Shown piece after piece: positions 1 to 7,883 of a stretch of DNA of 20,699 bases (positions are counted from its first letter, which is position 1; each line of letters begins with the position of its first letter). The notes below the pieces were generated by a model. That model was not told where the DNA came from. It saw only the letters and a list, made by a program, of their open reading frames with translations, and searched no databases. This DNA is from JBCBSS01 sp039819065 (GTDB lineage: Bacteria; Bacteroidota; Bacteroidia; Cytophagales; Cyclobacteriaceae), in NCBI GenBank assembly GCA_039819065.1, contig JBCBSS010000144.1, positions 1 through 20,699 on the forward strand, given 5' to 3'. The position numbers and the translations under genes were made by a program.

Positions 1-413
1 ATATAAGTAACGTATTTACAATTCCTAAACATTTAGGAGAAAACCTATATTTTTAGGAGTTTGATATATGTATGTTAGCTGATGATAATTTAATCGAGTA
101 GATCACAAGAGTGCCACCCTTAATTTACTCGACTAAACACAGCCTAACAGAGCAATATCGCCTTATCTAATAACTCCAGTTGTCTTTTCAGTTTAATCTA
201 TTGCTAATCAAATACAAAGGCTGTTTTCTCTTGGGTATAGAGTCCATTTAGTATATCAGCATTATACAATAGGAGATTTTTCATCACTATTTTTACAGCC
301 ATAGATTATAAAAGAACATTCAAGAGGAAAGGGAATGCACATAGAAGAGTGAAAGGAGACTATCTCAAAAGATTAAAGGTATTTGGGTACATACTTAAGA
401 AAAGCCTCTATAC
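1..413. other. Intergenic region without a recognised gene
   Basis: No convincing coding frame was found in this AT-rich stretch at the left edge. Near the start is a small inverted repeat, TCCTAAA-CA-TTTAGGA (23-38). The octamer TTTAGGAG occurs twice, at 32-39 and 52-59, exactly 20 bp apart. These could be a regulator site for a gene to the left of the window, but nothing here shows that. The right end leads into the terminator of the protease gene. Confidence 0.5.
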
Positions 414-453
414 AAAAAACTGAGGCCGTTCAAAATGCTCTTGACGACCTCAG
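414..453 (-). terminator. Intrinsic terminator of the tricorn-type protease gene
   Basis: Read on the minus strand, a 10-bp stem (CTGAGGTCGT paired with ACGGCCTCAG, one G-U pair) closes a 14-nt loop and is followed directly by six T residues. It lies 10 nt beyond the protease stop codon. GC-rich stem plus T-run is the classical Rho-independent layout, so transcription of the protease gene probably ends here. Confidence 0.85.
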
Positions 454-463
454 ACTATAATTA

Positions 464-3400
464 CTACCTGTCCTCTTTTGCAGGAGGACTTGGTGTCCCT
501 TTGTAATTGGCCAGTTGCTCATTGATGTATTCGATGGCCTTTTGAAGCTGGGCATCTACACCCTGAGCCAATTGACCTGGATTTTCTTTCACTTCCATAT
601 CAGGGTCTACACCATGTCCTTCTCTAAACCATTCTCCATCAGGGTCATACATTCGGAAAGTGGGAACGCTTACGCTACCACCATCAATCAGAGCAGGTGC
701 GCCGGAAATACCTATTAACCCTCCCCATGTACGTGTTCCGATCAATGGCCCTAATCCCGTCTTCCTGAAGTAGTCAGGGAATGCATCTCCACCTGATCCG
801 CTCCATCCGTTGATCAGCATGGCTTTGGGACCAAAGTTGCCGCTAGGGGGCCATGACCAGGTTTCCCCATCGCGCACAGCCCAGTACGCCAATGGCTTTC
901 TGTCCAGCATTTCTATGAATCGGTCTGGTATTTGTCCACCACTGTTGAATCGCTCGTCGATGATCAATGCCTCTTTGTGCAGTTGTCCGGTGAACTGTCG
1001 AATCAACTCATTCTGTCCGTCAATACCAGTACTTCGCACATAGATGTATCCCGCTTTGCCTCCGGTAGCTTCTTCTACCTTTTTACGGTTTGTTTCGATC
1101 CATTCAAGATGGCGAAGACGAGACTCACTGCGCATTGTTTTTACTAATACCTTTCTGGCATTGGTCATGGAGGCTGTGCTGTTAACCGTTAATTCTACGG
1201 TCTTATTAGCCATTCCTTGAAATGCAGCATGCGGACTCTTTGAAGCATCAATAGGGATGCCATTAACGGCCAGAATATAATCTCCTTCTCTGACGCCAAC
1301 ACCAACTTCATCCAATGGAGATCTTACTTCTGCGTCCCAAGCAGCACCGCGGATGATGCGACCTACCTGGTAAGCGCCATTTTTTTGTGCCCAATCAATG
1401 CCCAGGTAGCCTACGTTTACATTTTTGCTTCTTTCAAGGTCGCCACCACCTCTATAGGTATGAGAGGCATTTAACTCGCCAATAAGTTCTCCCAAAACAA
1501 AATTCACATCCCATCTGGTAACACATTGCTCAATCAGTTTTTCATATTGTTTACCTACTGCGTCCCAATCAAGACCATGCATGTCGGCATCGTAGAAGTA
1601 ATCTCGCTCTAATCTCCAAGACTCACGGAAGATCTGCTTCCATTCATTCATGGGCTTAATCGTCATCGATACATTGGACATATCTACCGGTTTATCCATT
1701 TTCTGACCTGCAGAGATATTGACCACCGCAATTCTACCATTACTAGATACAGCCACCTTCTTGCCATTAGCCGCGATTTCGAATCCATTGGCACCATCCA
1801 TGATGGTCTTTACTTCTCGATCTTTTATATCGTAATATTTTAAAGAAGAGCTCCGACTGGCCGAACCTGTGTTTGGATAGTGCATGAAGACTACTTTTCC
1901 AGATACCGCCTCGAGTCCTCCATAATTACCAGCCTGTACTGGAAGAAGGATGATTCTATTTTCAAAATCAGTCAGATCAATTTTTACCGAAGTATCTGAA
2001 GGCTTGTCATCCTCCTTTTTCTTCTTGCCTTTTTTGGGTTCTTCGGCCTTCTTTTCTTCTTTGGCAACTTCTACTTCATCATTCTTAGGGGCAAGCAAAT
2101 GATCGGCGGCTTTGGTAAGTGGAACCGCAGCGAACAGGGTACTATTTGGATAGATGAAAGTATTGTCCAGGTCAGAATAAAGTGGCCTTATATTACGGTT
2201 AGTCAGGAAGAACAAGTAGTTATTATCCGGGTCGAAAGTAGGAGAATAATCATTGTAGAACTCACTGGTGACACGGGTACTGGTTTTGGTGCTCGTATTA
2301 AAAAGGTGAATAGAAGACTTCCGGTTCAGATTTTCCTTGGAGTAGGCAATCCATTTGCTGTCAGAGGACCATGAAAACGTATAACCACTTAATGGTCCGT
2401 GGAACATGTACAATCCTTTATCAATTTTGATGGTCTGTTTCGTTTTTAAATCAAAATAGCTCATTTCCATCGCTTGATTGACAAAGGCCACTTTTTCGCT
2501 ATCAGGCGCCCAGAACAAGGTATACTTAAAGCCCGAAGTATAGTTGGTAACTTGGTCTGCCTTGCCGGTTTGCGTATCACGGATCATTAGCTGGTATTCG
2601 CCGGATTGATCGCTCCAGTACGCGATTTTCTTCCCATCCGGAGACCATGCAGGTGTTCTGTCATTGGCTCCGTCAGAATTAGTAAGGTTGCGGGTCACAC
2701 CGTTTTCTGCAGGAATTGAAAAGACATCACCTCTTGCGGAGATGATCAACCTCTTTCCATCTGGTGAAACATCGTACCAACTCATATTATCTCCGACATT
2801 TACGCGCTTTTCAACTAGCGAACGTTGGTCTGTGACCACATTCACTTGCACTTCCTTAGATTGCTGAGAGGCGATGTCCATCAGGTATAATTTGCCTTCG
2901 TTCTCGTAGACAATATCCTTTGGCCCCAAGGACGGATAGTGAATATCGTATTCAGTATACTTCGTGATTTGGGTATTGGCACCCGTGTTTGTATCGTGCA
3001 CCCATAAGTTATATCGACTATTTGGGCCATTATCGGAGCTGTAGAATATCTTATCGCCTGCCCACATCGGGAACTCATCACTAGTCGCATTATTCGTGAT
3101 ATTCACTGATGTGTTTGTGGCTAAATCATACGTCCAAATATCAGGTGCCCAACCACCTTTGTAGCGCTTCCATGTACGGTTGATCCTTGACTTAAAGTTG
3201 AAGGCCAGTTTGCTTCCATCGGGAGAATAAGCACCCAAACTGCCATAAGGCAAGGCCAGTTTTTGAGGGTGCCCACCTTCGCTGCTGATTTCAAAGAATT
3301 GCGAGAATCGTTGACGGCCACTTTCACGTGACGATGTAAAGAGGATTTTAGAGCCATCAGGATGCCAGTCGATTATTTGATCATACCCTCCATGGCTCGT

Positions 3401-3706
3401 TAGACGTTTAGGTAAGCCACCGGTAGTGGGTATGACATACACGTCCCAGTTGCCATCATAATTGGCAGTAAAAGCGATTTGGCTGCCATCTGGTGAAAAC
3501 TTCGGAAATTTTTCCTCACCGGCGGGTGAGCTTAGTTTTGTGGCCAGGCCTCCTGATTTTGACACAGTCCAGATATCGCCTGCATACACAAACACAATCA
3601 TTGACTCAGATACATCGGGTTCCCGAAGCATCCTCGCATTGATTTGAGCATGAGTTTCCACTGCAAAGCAGCAGATAAGTAAAATACTGATAAATATGTT
3701 TTTCAT
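464..3706 (-). CDS. Secreted tricorn-type S41 protease (beta-propeller, PDZ, peptidase)
   Basis: Predicted exported serine protease, 1080 aa. Residues 1-20 form a signal peptide (hydrophobic core, THA|Q cleavage site). Residues about 30-530 carry repeated PD40/WD40-like blades with SPDG motifs (71-74, 161-164, 314-317, 355-358), forming beta-propellers. A Lys/Glu-rich linker (about 545-570) follows. The second half has a tricorn core-like region (about 690-755), a PDZ domain (about 760-855) and an S41 peptidase fold (about 880-1045). By analogy with archaeal tricorn, S748-H749 (NASHTY) match the Ser-His charge-relay pair and S971 (SGSGGD) matches the nucleophile. The residue after the nucleophile is Gly972, where archaeal tricorn has Asp966. 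Archaeal tricorn is cytosolic and degrades peptides; the signal peptide here implies periplasmic or surface peptide degradation. Monocistronic by context, with its own terminator. The family call is firm; the substrate is unknown. Confidence 0.93.
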   Translation of the reverse strand: MKNIFISILLICCFAVETHAQINARMLREPDVSESMIVFVYAGDIWTVSKSGGLATKLSSPAGEEKFPKFSPDGSQIAFTANYDGNWDVYVIPTTGGLPKRLTSHGGYDQIIDWHPDGSKILFTSSRESGRQRFSQFFEISSEGGHPQKLALPYGSLGAYSPDGSKLAFNFKSRINRTWKRYKGGWAPDIWTYDLATNTSVNITNNATSDEFPMWAGDKIFYSSDNGPNSRYNLWVHDTNTGANTQITKYTEYDIHYPSLGPKDIVYENEGKLYLMDIASQQSKEVQVNVVTDQRSLVEKRVNVGDNMSWYDVSPDGKRLIISARGDVFSIPAENGVTRNLTNSDGANDRTPAWSPDGKKIAYWSDQSGEYQLMIRDTQTGKADQVTNYTSGFKYTLFWAPDSEKVAFVNQAMEMSYFDLKTKQTIKIDKGLYMFHGPLSGYTFSWSSDSKWIAYSKENLNRKSSIHLFNTSTKTSTRVTSEFYNDYSPTFDPDNNYLFFLTNRNIRPLYSDLDNTFIYPNSTLFAAVPLTKAADHLLAPKNDEVEVAKEEKKAEEPKKGKKKKEDDKPSDTSVKIDLTDFENRIILLPVQAGNYGGLEAVSGKVVFMHYPNTGSASRSSSLKYYDIKDREVKTIMDGANGFEIAANGKKVAVSSNGRIAVVNISAGQKMDKPVDMSNVSMTIKPMNEWKQIFRESWRLERDYFYDADMHGLDWDAVGKQYEKLIEQCVTRWDVNFVLGELIGELNASHTYRGGGDLERSKNVNVGYLGIDWAQKNGAYQVGRIIRGAAWDAEVRSPLDEVGVGVREGDYILAVNGIPIDASKSPHAAFQGMANKTVELTVNSTASMTNARKVLVKTMRSESRLRHLEWIETNRKKVEEATGGKAGYIYVRSTGIDGQNELIRQFTGQLHKEALIIDERFNSGGQIPDRFIEMLDRKPLAYWAVRDGETWSWPPSGNFGPKAMLINGWSGSGGDAFPDYFRKTGLGPLIGTRTWGGLIGISGAPALIDGGSVSVPTFRMYDPDGEWFREGHGVDPDMEVKENPGQLAQGVDAQLQKAIEYINEQLANYKGTPSPPAKEDR

Positions 3707-4238
3707 ATGAGTTGGTTTAAATAAAGAGTCGATCGGTTATGAGGTTAAGTAGAGTGGGGAAGGTGCTCTTGTTTGCTGCGTAAAGCTCATTTGATGTTTT
3801 GGTATGCCTCATTACTTCAAAATGTCCAGTTGATAATCTGATAGGGGAAAATTTGGACAAGAACGGATACATAAGCTCATCTATTTACCTCATTTGAGGG
3901 ATAATTATAAATGGTACTCAACTTAAATGCAACACTATTGCATTTATTTAAACAAATCGAGAAACCCTACTGGAGATATTTGATATGGTACGCAAAAGAT
4001 GAGCCTTTGGATGTGCCAATGACGGTATTTAATTAATAAACAAAAGCCATTTGTGGTGTATTCCAGAAGAGTTTTCTCCTACATATTGGGGTAATATGAT
4101 AGGTGTTATTATAAACGCTTCATGTGGCGTGAGGCATGGTTGCCAGTAAAAACTGAAACGATGTGTAATAATTCTAGGGCAGCTTTTAACTATATGATGT
4201 GTTTTGCACAGTACAACTACTTTGTTGATTTGATTGAA
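3707..4238. other. Long intergenic region between protease and cyclase genes
   Basis: These 532 bases hold no recognised gene. It must contain the upstream region of the minus-strand protease gene, but no TAnnTTTG-type box was found there. One plus-strand ATG frame (3911-4036) would encode 41 residues rich in Trp and Tyr (KPYWRYLIWYAKDEP); it matches nothing I know and may be chance or a gene remnant. The stretch around 4116 (CTTCATGTGGCGTG) loosely resembles the dispersed repeat at 7774 and 17161. Confidence 0.4.
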
Positions 4239-5306
4239 CTAAATAGTGAATAGTGTCACTGTTTCTTTTTTGCCTCTCAACTCAATAGCTCCGACTTCTT
4301 CTGGCTTAAACTGAGTAACTGGTCCAAGTAGATCGATTATTGCCTTTGATGTGAGGATATTAACACCCAATTCATTGCACATAGATTGAATTCTAGCGGC
4401 AGTATTAAGCACATCACCCGAAAAGGCGATCTCTCTTTTTACAATGCCAATTTCGCCAGCCATAACATGACCATAGTGAATACCGGCCTTGAATTCAGGC
4501 TGATTTCCATAATTCTCCTGGAAGTAATGCTTTTTTTTGTTCAAAACTTCTTGGATGTCAAAGTAGCAGTTAATGCAGTGAGCGTCTCTCTTTCCTCTAT
4601 CAAGCTCCCAACTGATTACAATCTCATCACCTACATACTGATAGATTTCTCCTTCATTACTAAGAATTGCAGGTGTAGCAAACCTAAACACTTCCCTGAG
4701 AAAAGAGAAGTAGCGCTCTTCGCCTATCTCTTCCGCAATGGTTGTAGATGAGCGAAGGTCCAGAAACATAAAAATACGTTCCTCTCTTTTTGGGTTGAAA
4801 TAACGTCCAAGAAGAAACTTTCTGAAAACCCCGGGGCCGTATTTATCATTTACTTGTAATGCAATCACTGTTATTACAGATACTGAAAGCCAAGTAAAGA
4901 AGGGAACCAGAGTAGTTGTACTGGTCAAGCGTTGTAATACGGTATTTAACACCTCAGGCTCGTAGGGGGGTAGACTTAACAACTGACTTTGAAAGAAAGC
5001 TGTTGTTACAGAAGCGACAAGGATAAAAATGATGCTATAACTTATCAGTGTGTTTCTTATGGTCCAACCATATGGTTTTGACCTCAACCACTTTTCCCAG
5101 AGGAATACCGTAGCACTACCACCTAGAACCCCGGCCATAACACCAGCAATCAAACTTGCTTTGAGCGGGATTAGCAGATTAAACTGATCGGCAACACCAT
5201 ATTCAACGAGGGCTCCATATCTAATGAAAAACTGGAATAAAGAGATAATGGTCCAGGTCAGGGTAATCCATCCAATTTTTATTAGTTGTGAACGATATGC
5301 TTCCAT
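4239..5306 (-). CDS. Membrane-anchored class III adenylate/guanylate cyclase
   Basis: Class III nucleotide cyclase, 355 aa. Four hydrophobic segments (about 10-28, 45-69, 82-104, 130-151) form an N-terminal membrane domain, followed by the cyclase catalytic domain (about 172-355). Visible catalytic features are the metal-binding Asp183 (FLDLRSST) and Asp227 (YVGDEI) and the transition-state residues Asn301 and Arg305 (GDVLNTAARIQ). When I align FKAGIHYG and IAFSGDVLN to characterised cyclases, the base-selecting Lys position is occupied by Glu271 and the Asp/Thr position by Ala294, so ATP versus GTP preference cannot be assigned. It probably makes a cyclic nucleotide at the inner membrane; the membrane domain may sense something, but no known sensor fold is evident. 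No partner gene adjoins it. The cyclase call is firm; the product is uncertain. Confidence 0.9.
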   Translation of the reverse strand: MEAYRSQLIKIGWITLTWTIISLFQFFIRYGALVEYGVADQFNLLIPLKASLIAGVMAGVLGGSATVFLWEKWLRSKPYGWTIRNTLISYSIIFILVASVTTAFFQSQLLSLPPYEPEVLNTVLQRLTSTTTLVPFFTWLSVSVITVIALQVNDKYGPGVFRKFLLGRYFNPKREERIFMFLDLRSSTTIAEEIGEERYFSFLREVFRFATPAILSNEGEIYQYVGDEIVISWELDRGKRDAHCINCYFDIQEVLNKKKHYFQENYGNQPEFKAGIHYGHVMAGEIGIVKREIAFSGDVLNTAARIQSMCNELGVNILTSKAIIDLLGPVTQFKPEEVGAIELRGKKETVTLFTI

Positions 5307-5870
5307 GTTAAAGGCTAGTCATGATATACTGATCGATAAATCTCTTATTTTGCCTGTCCTTGGCTTTTGATTGTTACTAAAAAGTAAAAAAATAATCGAC
5401 TACATTCTTCTGCAGACTATTCTTTTTTTGGCTTTCCTAGGTTAAAAGAGCTCAATTTCATGGGATGTATTCTGAGTTGAATAGGCATTTTTAGGGTTTG
5501 ACCTAAAGTGTCAATCATGTGGTAGCCATGTTTTTCAACTTTACTCCTGTATTCAATCAAATAGTAGATGAAATATGACTACAATCTACACTTTCGCTCT
5601 GTGTCATAACGGCAGCTTCATTGCTATTCTCCGCATTTAGGGTAGAACAGAAATCAAGCGCCATTAAGGTTGGTCACCGAGTTATGGAGAACCTAACCGG
5701 CATGGGACACAGCGTAGCATTGGAACAGGGGAGGATAAGCCCAAATTTGACTGGAATGACCCTTCCATGTTTATTCTAGTTTTGAAGGGAATGGAATAAG
5801 CCTACATCGTATACTATCCAGACCTAGCAGTGTCCGGAGCGTAAGGAGCAACAAGTATGATGCGATGAAA
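5307..5870. other. Long intergenic region between cyclase and glucan phosphorylase genes
   Basis: No intact gene was recognised in 564 bases. A short inverted repeat, TTACT-AAAA-AGTAA (5374-5387), lies about 70 bp upstream of the cyclase start. The middle contains two partly overlapping minus-strand open frames with protein-like composition, listed separately as a possible gene remnant. The part nearest the phosphorylase (5670-5870) has only short frames on either strand, and no clear terminator for the phosphorylase was seen. Confidence 0.4.
5417..5664 (-). pseudogene. Possible frameshifted remnant of a small unidentified gene
   Basis: Two minus-strand frames adjoin. The first (5664 down to 5557) begins ATG, reads MALDFCSTLNAENSNEA and runs 35 codons. 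The second (5578 down to 5417) is open for 53 codons, contains LIEYRSKVEKHGYHMIDTLG and ends LSSFNLGKPKKE before TAG, but has no ATG near its beginning. They overlap by about 20 nt in different frames, as expected if one gene had suffered a single frameshift. I do not recognise a family. Chance open frames of this length are not rare, so this is tentative. Confidence 0.22.
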
Positions 5871-7490
5871 CTACGCCTTGTAAAGCAAGTCGTAGTATTC
5901 CTCGAGCATCCGCTTGACCCCGAACTGTTCCTTAGTGCTCAGTATACTGGCTTTCATCATTTCGATCCATTTTTCCCTATTATCATAATAGGTAGGGATT
6001 ACTTCGTTCAATAGGACATCATAGAGGGCGTCGACATCATGTTTGTCTTGCTTTTTCTCTCCTTTGCTCTCAAACCCATCTCCAAACTGCCAACCGTTGA
6101 CGCCATGATCGCATGCCTCAGGCCACCATCCGTCAAGGATACTAAGATTGAGTGAACCATTCATGGCCGCTTTCATACCTGAAGTACCACTAGCCTCTTT
6201 TGGCCTTCTTGGGTTATTCAACCAAACATCCGAACCGCCTGTCAATAAGGCGCCAACTTCCATATCATAATTCTGAAGGAAGACCACTGAATCAGGATAT
6301 TCTTTGGATAGGGAAACGATACCTTCGATGATCGCTTTGCCTCCATCATCAAGAGGGTGAGCCCTACCCGAAAAGATGATCTGTAGCTTTCCATTCTTCA
6401 ATAGTGGAGCAATGATCCTTCGTTTAGTGAAAATCAAATCACTGCGCTTATAAGCTACCGCCCTTCTGGAAAAACCAATGGTCAGCACATCCGGATCCAA
6501 CTTCACCCCATTATGCTCTTCTACATAGGCAAAAAGTTTCTTTTTGTTCTCCATGTGGGTTGTCCAAAGGTCTCTGCCTTCTTCTGCTGCTTTGATCATG
6601 CGTTCGTCTACCCAGGTAGGAATATGGATACCGTTGGTTATGCCTATAATTTCGGCTCGATTGTCCACTTTTGCCCACATCTTGTTGGCTGTTTCATTAT
6701 GGAGTTGAGCCACGGCATTTGCTTTCTTGGACATGCGAAGCGCAGCAATAGTCATATTGAACGGACTACCTCCAAGCTCTCTCAGTTTAGACCGACTAAA
6801 TGCTTTGTTATCTGCTCCCATATACATCAGCCTATCAATGGTATGGGATTCATTGCCCTGTACTACAGGTGTATGAGTGGTGAAAGCAATTTCATTTTTG
6901 GTCAAGCTCATCGCCTCCTCATAGGTTTTTCCTGCGTCTACCTTTTCCCGGACTAGCTCAAACCCGGCAAATAGCGCGTGGCCTTCGTTGAAGTGGTAGA
7001 CATCTATGTCGATACCGAGTTCACGCAATGCACGAACCCCTCCAACCCCAAGGATCATCTCTTGCGCCACACGCTCTTCCTCAAACCAGCCATATAGCTG
7101 TCCGGTAATCCACGCGTCGTTATTCCCTTCTATATTGGTATCCAGTAAGTACAGGTCTGCATTGCCAAACTCAGTACACTTCCAAACCTTGGCTTTCACT
7201 TTACGCTTTCTGATCACCACTTCTACTTCTACACCGGTATCCTCCAGGAAATCGTATGAGTAGTTGTGATAGGTATCGTAAGGCTTACCCTCTTCATCCA
7301 GCACCTGATCCGTGTATCCTTGTTTCCAGAGAATGCCTATACCGACAATGGGGAAATTATGGTCTTTTGCACCTTTGAGGTAATCACCCGCCAGGATGCC
7401 TAGACCTCCAGCATACAATTTAAAATCAGTTTGTAGAGCATATTCCATACAGAAATAGGCCACTTTCGGAAGGTTATTTTTTGTAGACAT
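5871..7490 (-). CDS. glgP: Short-type alpha-glucan (glycogen/maltodextrin) phosphorylase, GT35
   Basis: Catalyses phosphorolysis of alpha-1,4-glucans to glucose-1-phosphate with a pyridoxal phosphate cofactor, so it mobilises cytoplasmic glycogen or maltodextrins. The protein is 539 aa, clearly shorter than classical glycogen phosphorylases (about 800 aa) and in the range of the short alpha-glucan phosphorylase group. It opens with YFCMEYAL and YAGGLGILAGDYLKG (about residues 12-40), typical of this family. YHFNEGHALF (165-174) is conserved glucan-phosphorylase sequence. GTSGMKAAMNG (435-445) contains Lys440, the expected PLP Schiff-base lysine. No signal peptide is present, consistent with a cytoplasmic enzyme. 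No other glycogen-metabolism gene adjoins it. The family is certain; the short form leaves native substrate length unclear. Confidence 0.93.
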   Translation of the reverse strand: MSTKNNLPKVAYFCMEYALQTDFKLYAGGLGILAGDYLKGAKDHNFPIVGIGILWKQGYTDQVLDEEGKPYDTYHNYSYDFLEDTGVEVEVVIRKRKVKAKVWKCTEFGNADLYLLDTNIEGNNDAWITGQLYGWFEEERVAQEMILGVGGVRALRELGIDIDVYHFNEGHALFAGFELVREKVDAGKTYEEAMSLTKNEIAFTTHTPVVQGNESHTIDRLMYMGADNKAFSRSKLRELGGSPFNMTIAALRMSKKANAVAQLHNETANKMWAKVDNRAEIIGITNGIHIPTWVDERMIKAAEEGRDLWTTHMENKKKLFAYVEEHNGVKLDPDVLTIGFSRRAVAYKRSDLIFTKRRIIAPLLKNGKLQIIFSGRAHPLDDGGKAIIEGIVSLSKEYPDSVVFLQNYDMEVGALLTGGSDVWLNNPRRPKEASGTSGMKAAMNGSLNLSILDGWWPEACDHGVNGWQFGDGFESKGEKKQDKHDVDALYDVLLNEVIPTYYDNREKWIEMMKASILSTKEQFGVKRMLEEYYDLLYKA

Positions 7491-7825
7491 GAGCTTCTAT
7501 TTAATGGACGCTAATTTCAGTAATTGGGATCGGTATAAAAAGAAACTCAGGGGTAATATTTTAAAAATGAATTGAATGGTAAAGGATTTACTTTATGCCC
7601 TTCAAGGCCATCACTTCTTTGGATTGAGGTGATGATATCTTCCTCTCGGTAGATTCTCTTTTGTGAGGTTTTCGAACATGATTCGACCTCGTTTCTTTAT
7701 TCTACAACTCATCTGTTCAAAACTCTTTGGACTAAAAGTTTCTTGGGTAGAACCAGTGTATGAGTTCCGGCACACATCTCATGTGGAATGCGTGATTTTG
7801 CTGGGGCTGAGGAAGTAATGAATTA
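7491..7825. other. Intergenic region between divergent phosphorylase and SDR genes
   Basis: These 335 bases must contain the phosphorylase promoter on the minus strand and the upstream part of the SDR promoter. A nine-bp hairpin (CATCACTTC paired with GAGGTGATG, one G-T pair, 7609-7634) has no T-run and is not a terminator. One copy of a dispersed 25-bp repeat lies at 7774-7798. No coding frame looked convincing. Confidence 0.45.
7774..7798 (+). repeat. Dispersed 25-bp repeat, copy 1
   Basis: This stretch matches 17161-17185 at 22 of 25 positions. It starts ACATCTCATGTGG and ends CGTGATTT. The left part is a small palindrome, CACAT-CTC-ATGTG (7773-7785). Both copies lie upstream of a plus-strand gene, here about 85 bp before the SDR start codon. 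Role unknown. Confidence 0.5.
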
Positions 7826-7859
7826 AAATATAACAATGTTATATAACATTGTTATATTT
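7826..7859. promoter_or_regulatory. Perfect 34-bp palindromic operator over the SDR promoter
   Basis: The two 17-bp halves are exact reverse complements. The palindrome is built from two overlapping 15-bp sites of the form TATAAC-N3-GTTATA (7829-7843 and 7842-7856), each nearly palindromic itself. Its right end overlaps a match to the Bacteroidota -7 box TAnnTTTG (TATATTTG, 7853-7860). No good -33 TTG was found at normal spacing. Geometry fits a dimeric repressor binding as a pair of dimers and blocking RNA polymerase. The nearby TetR-family regulator is the obvious candidate, which is inference. Confidence 0.8.
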
Positions 7860-7883
7860 GCTTCAATTCAATTAAAATGTAAT

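Noticed and set aside
5374..5387. TTACT-AAAA-AGTAA as a second HxlR-type site
   Set aside because: The spacing is 4 bp rather than 7-8, and A/T-rich repeats of this size are common in this sequence.
5733..5800. A plus-strand stretch encoding KFDWNDPSMF that resembles the N-terminus of glutaryl-CoA dehydrogenases (FDWxDP)
   Set aside because: The match covers only a few residues, the frame stops within 15 codons and no other acyl-CoA dehydrogenase motif is nearby.
7609..7634. Terminator or riboswitch hairpin in the gap between the phosphorylase and SDR genes
   Set aside because: The nine-bp stem has no T-run on either strand and no recognised riboswitch core around it.
7836..7883. A 16-codon N-terminal extension of the SDR protein from an upstream ATG
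   Set aside because: That ATG lies inside the perfect palindrome and upstream of the -7 box, so it would not be in a transcript starting from this promoter; the SDR fold begins just after ATG 7884.
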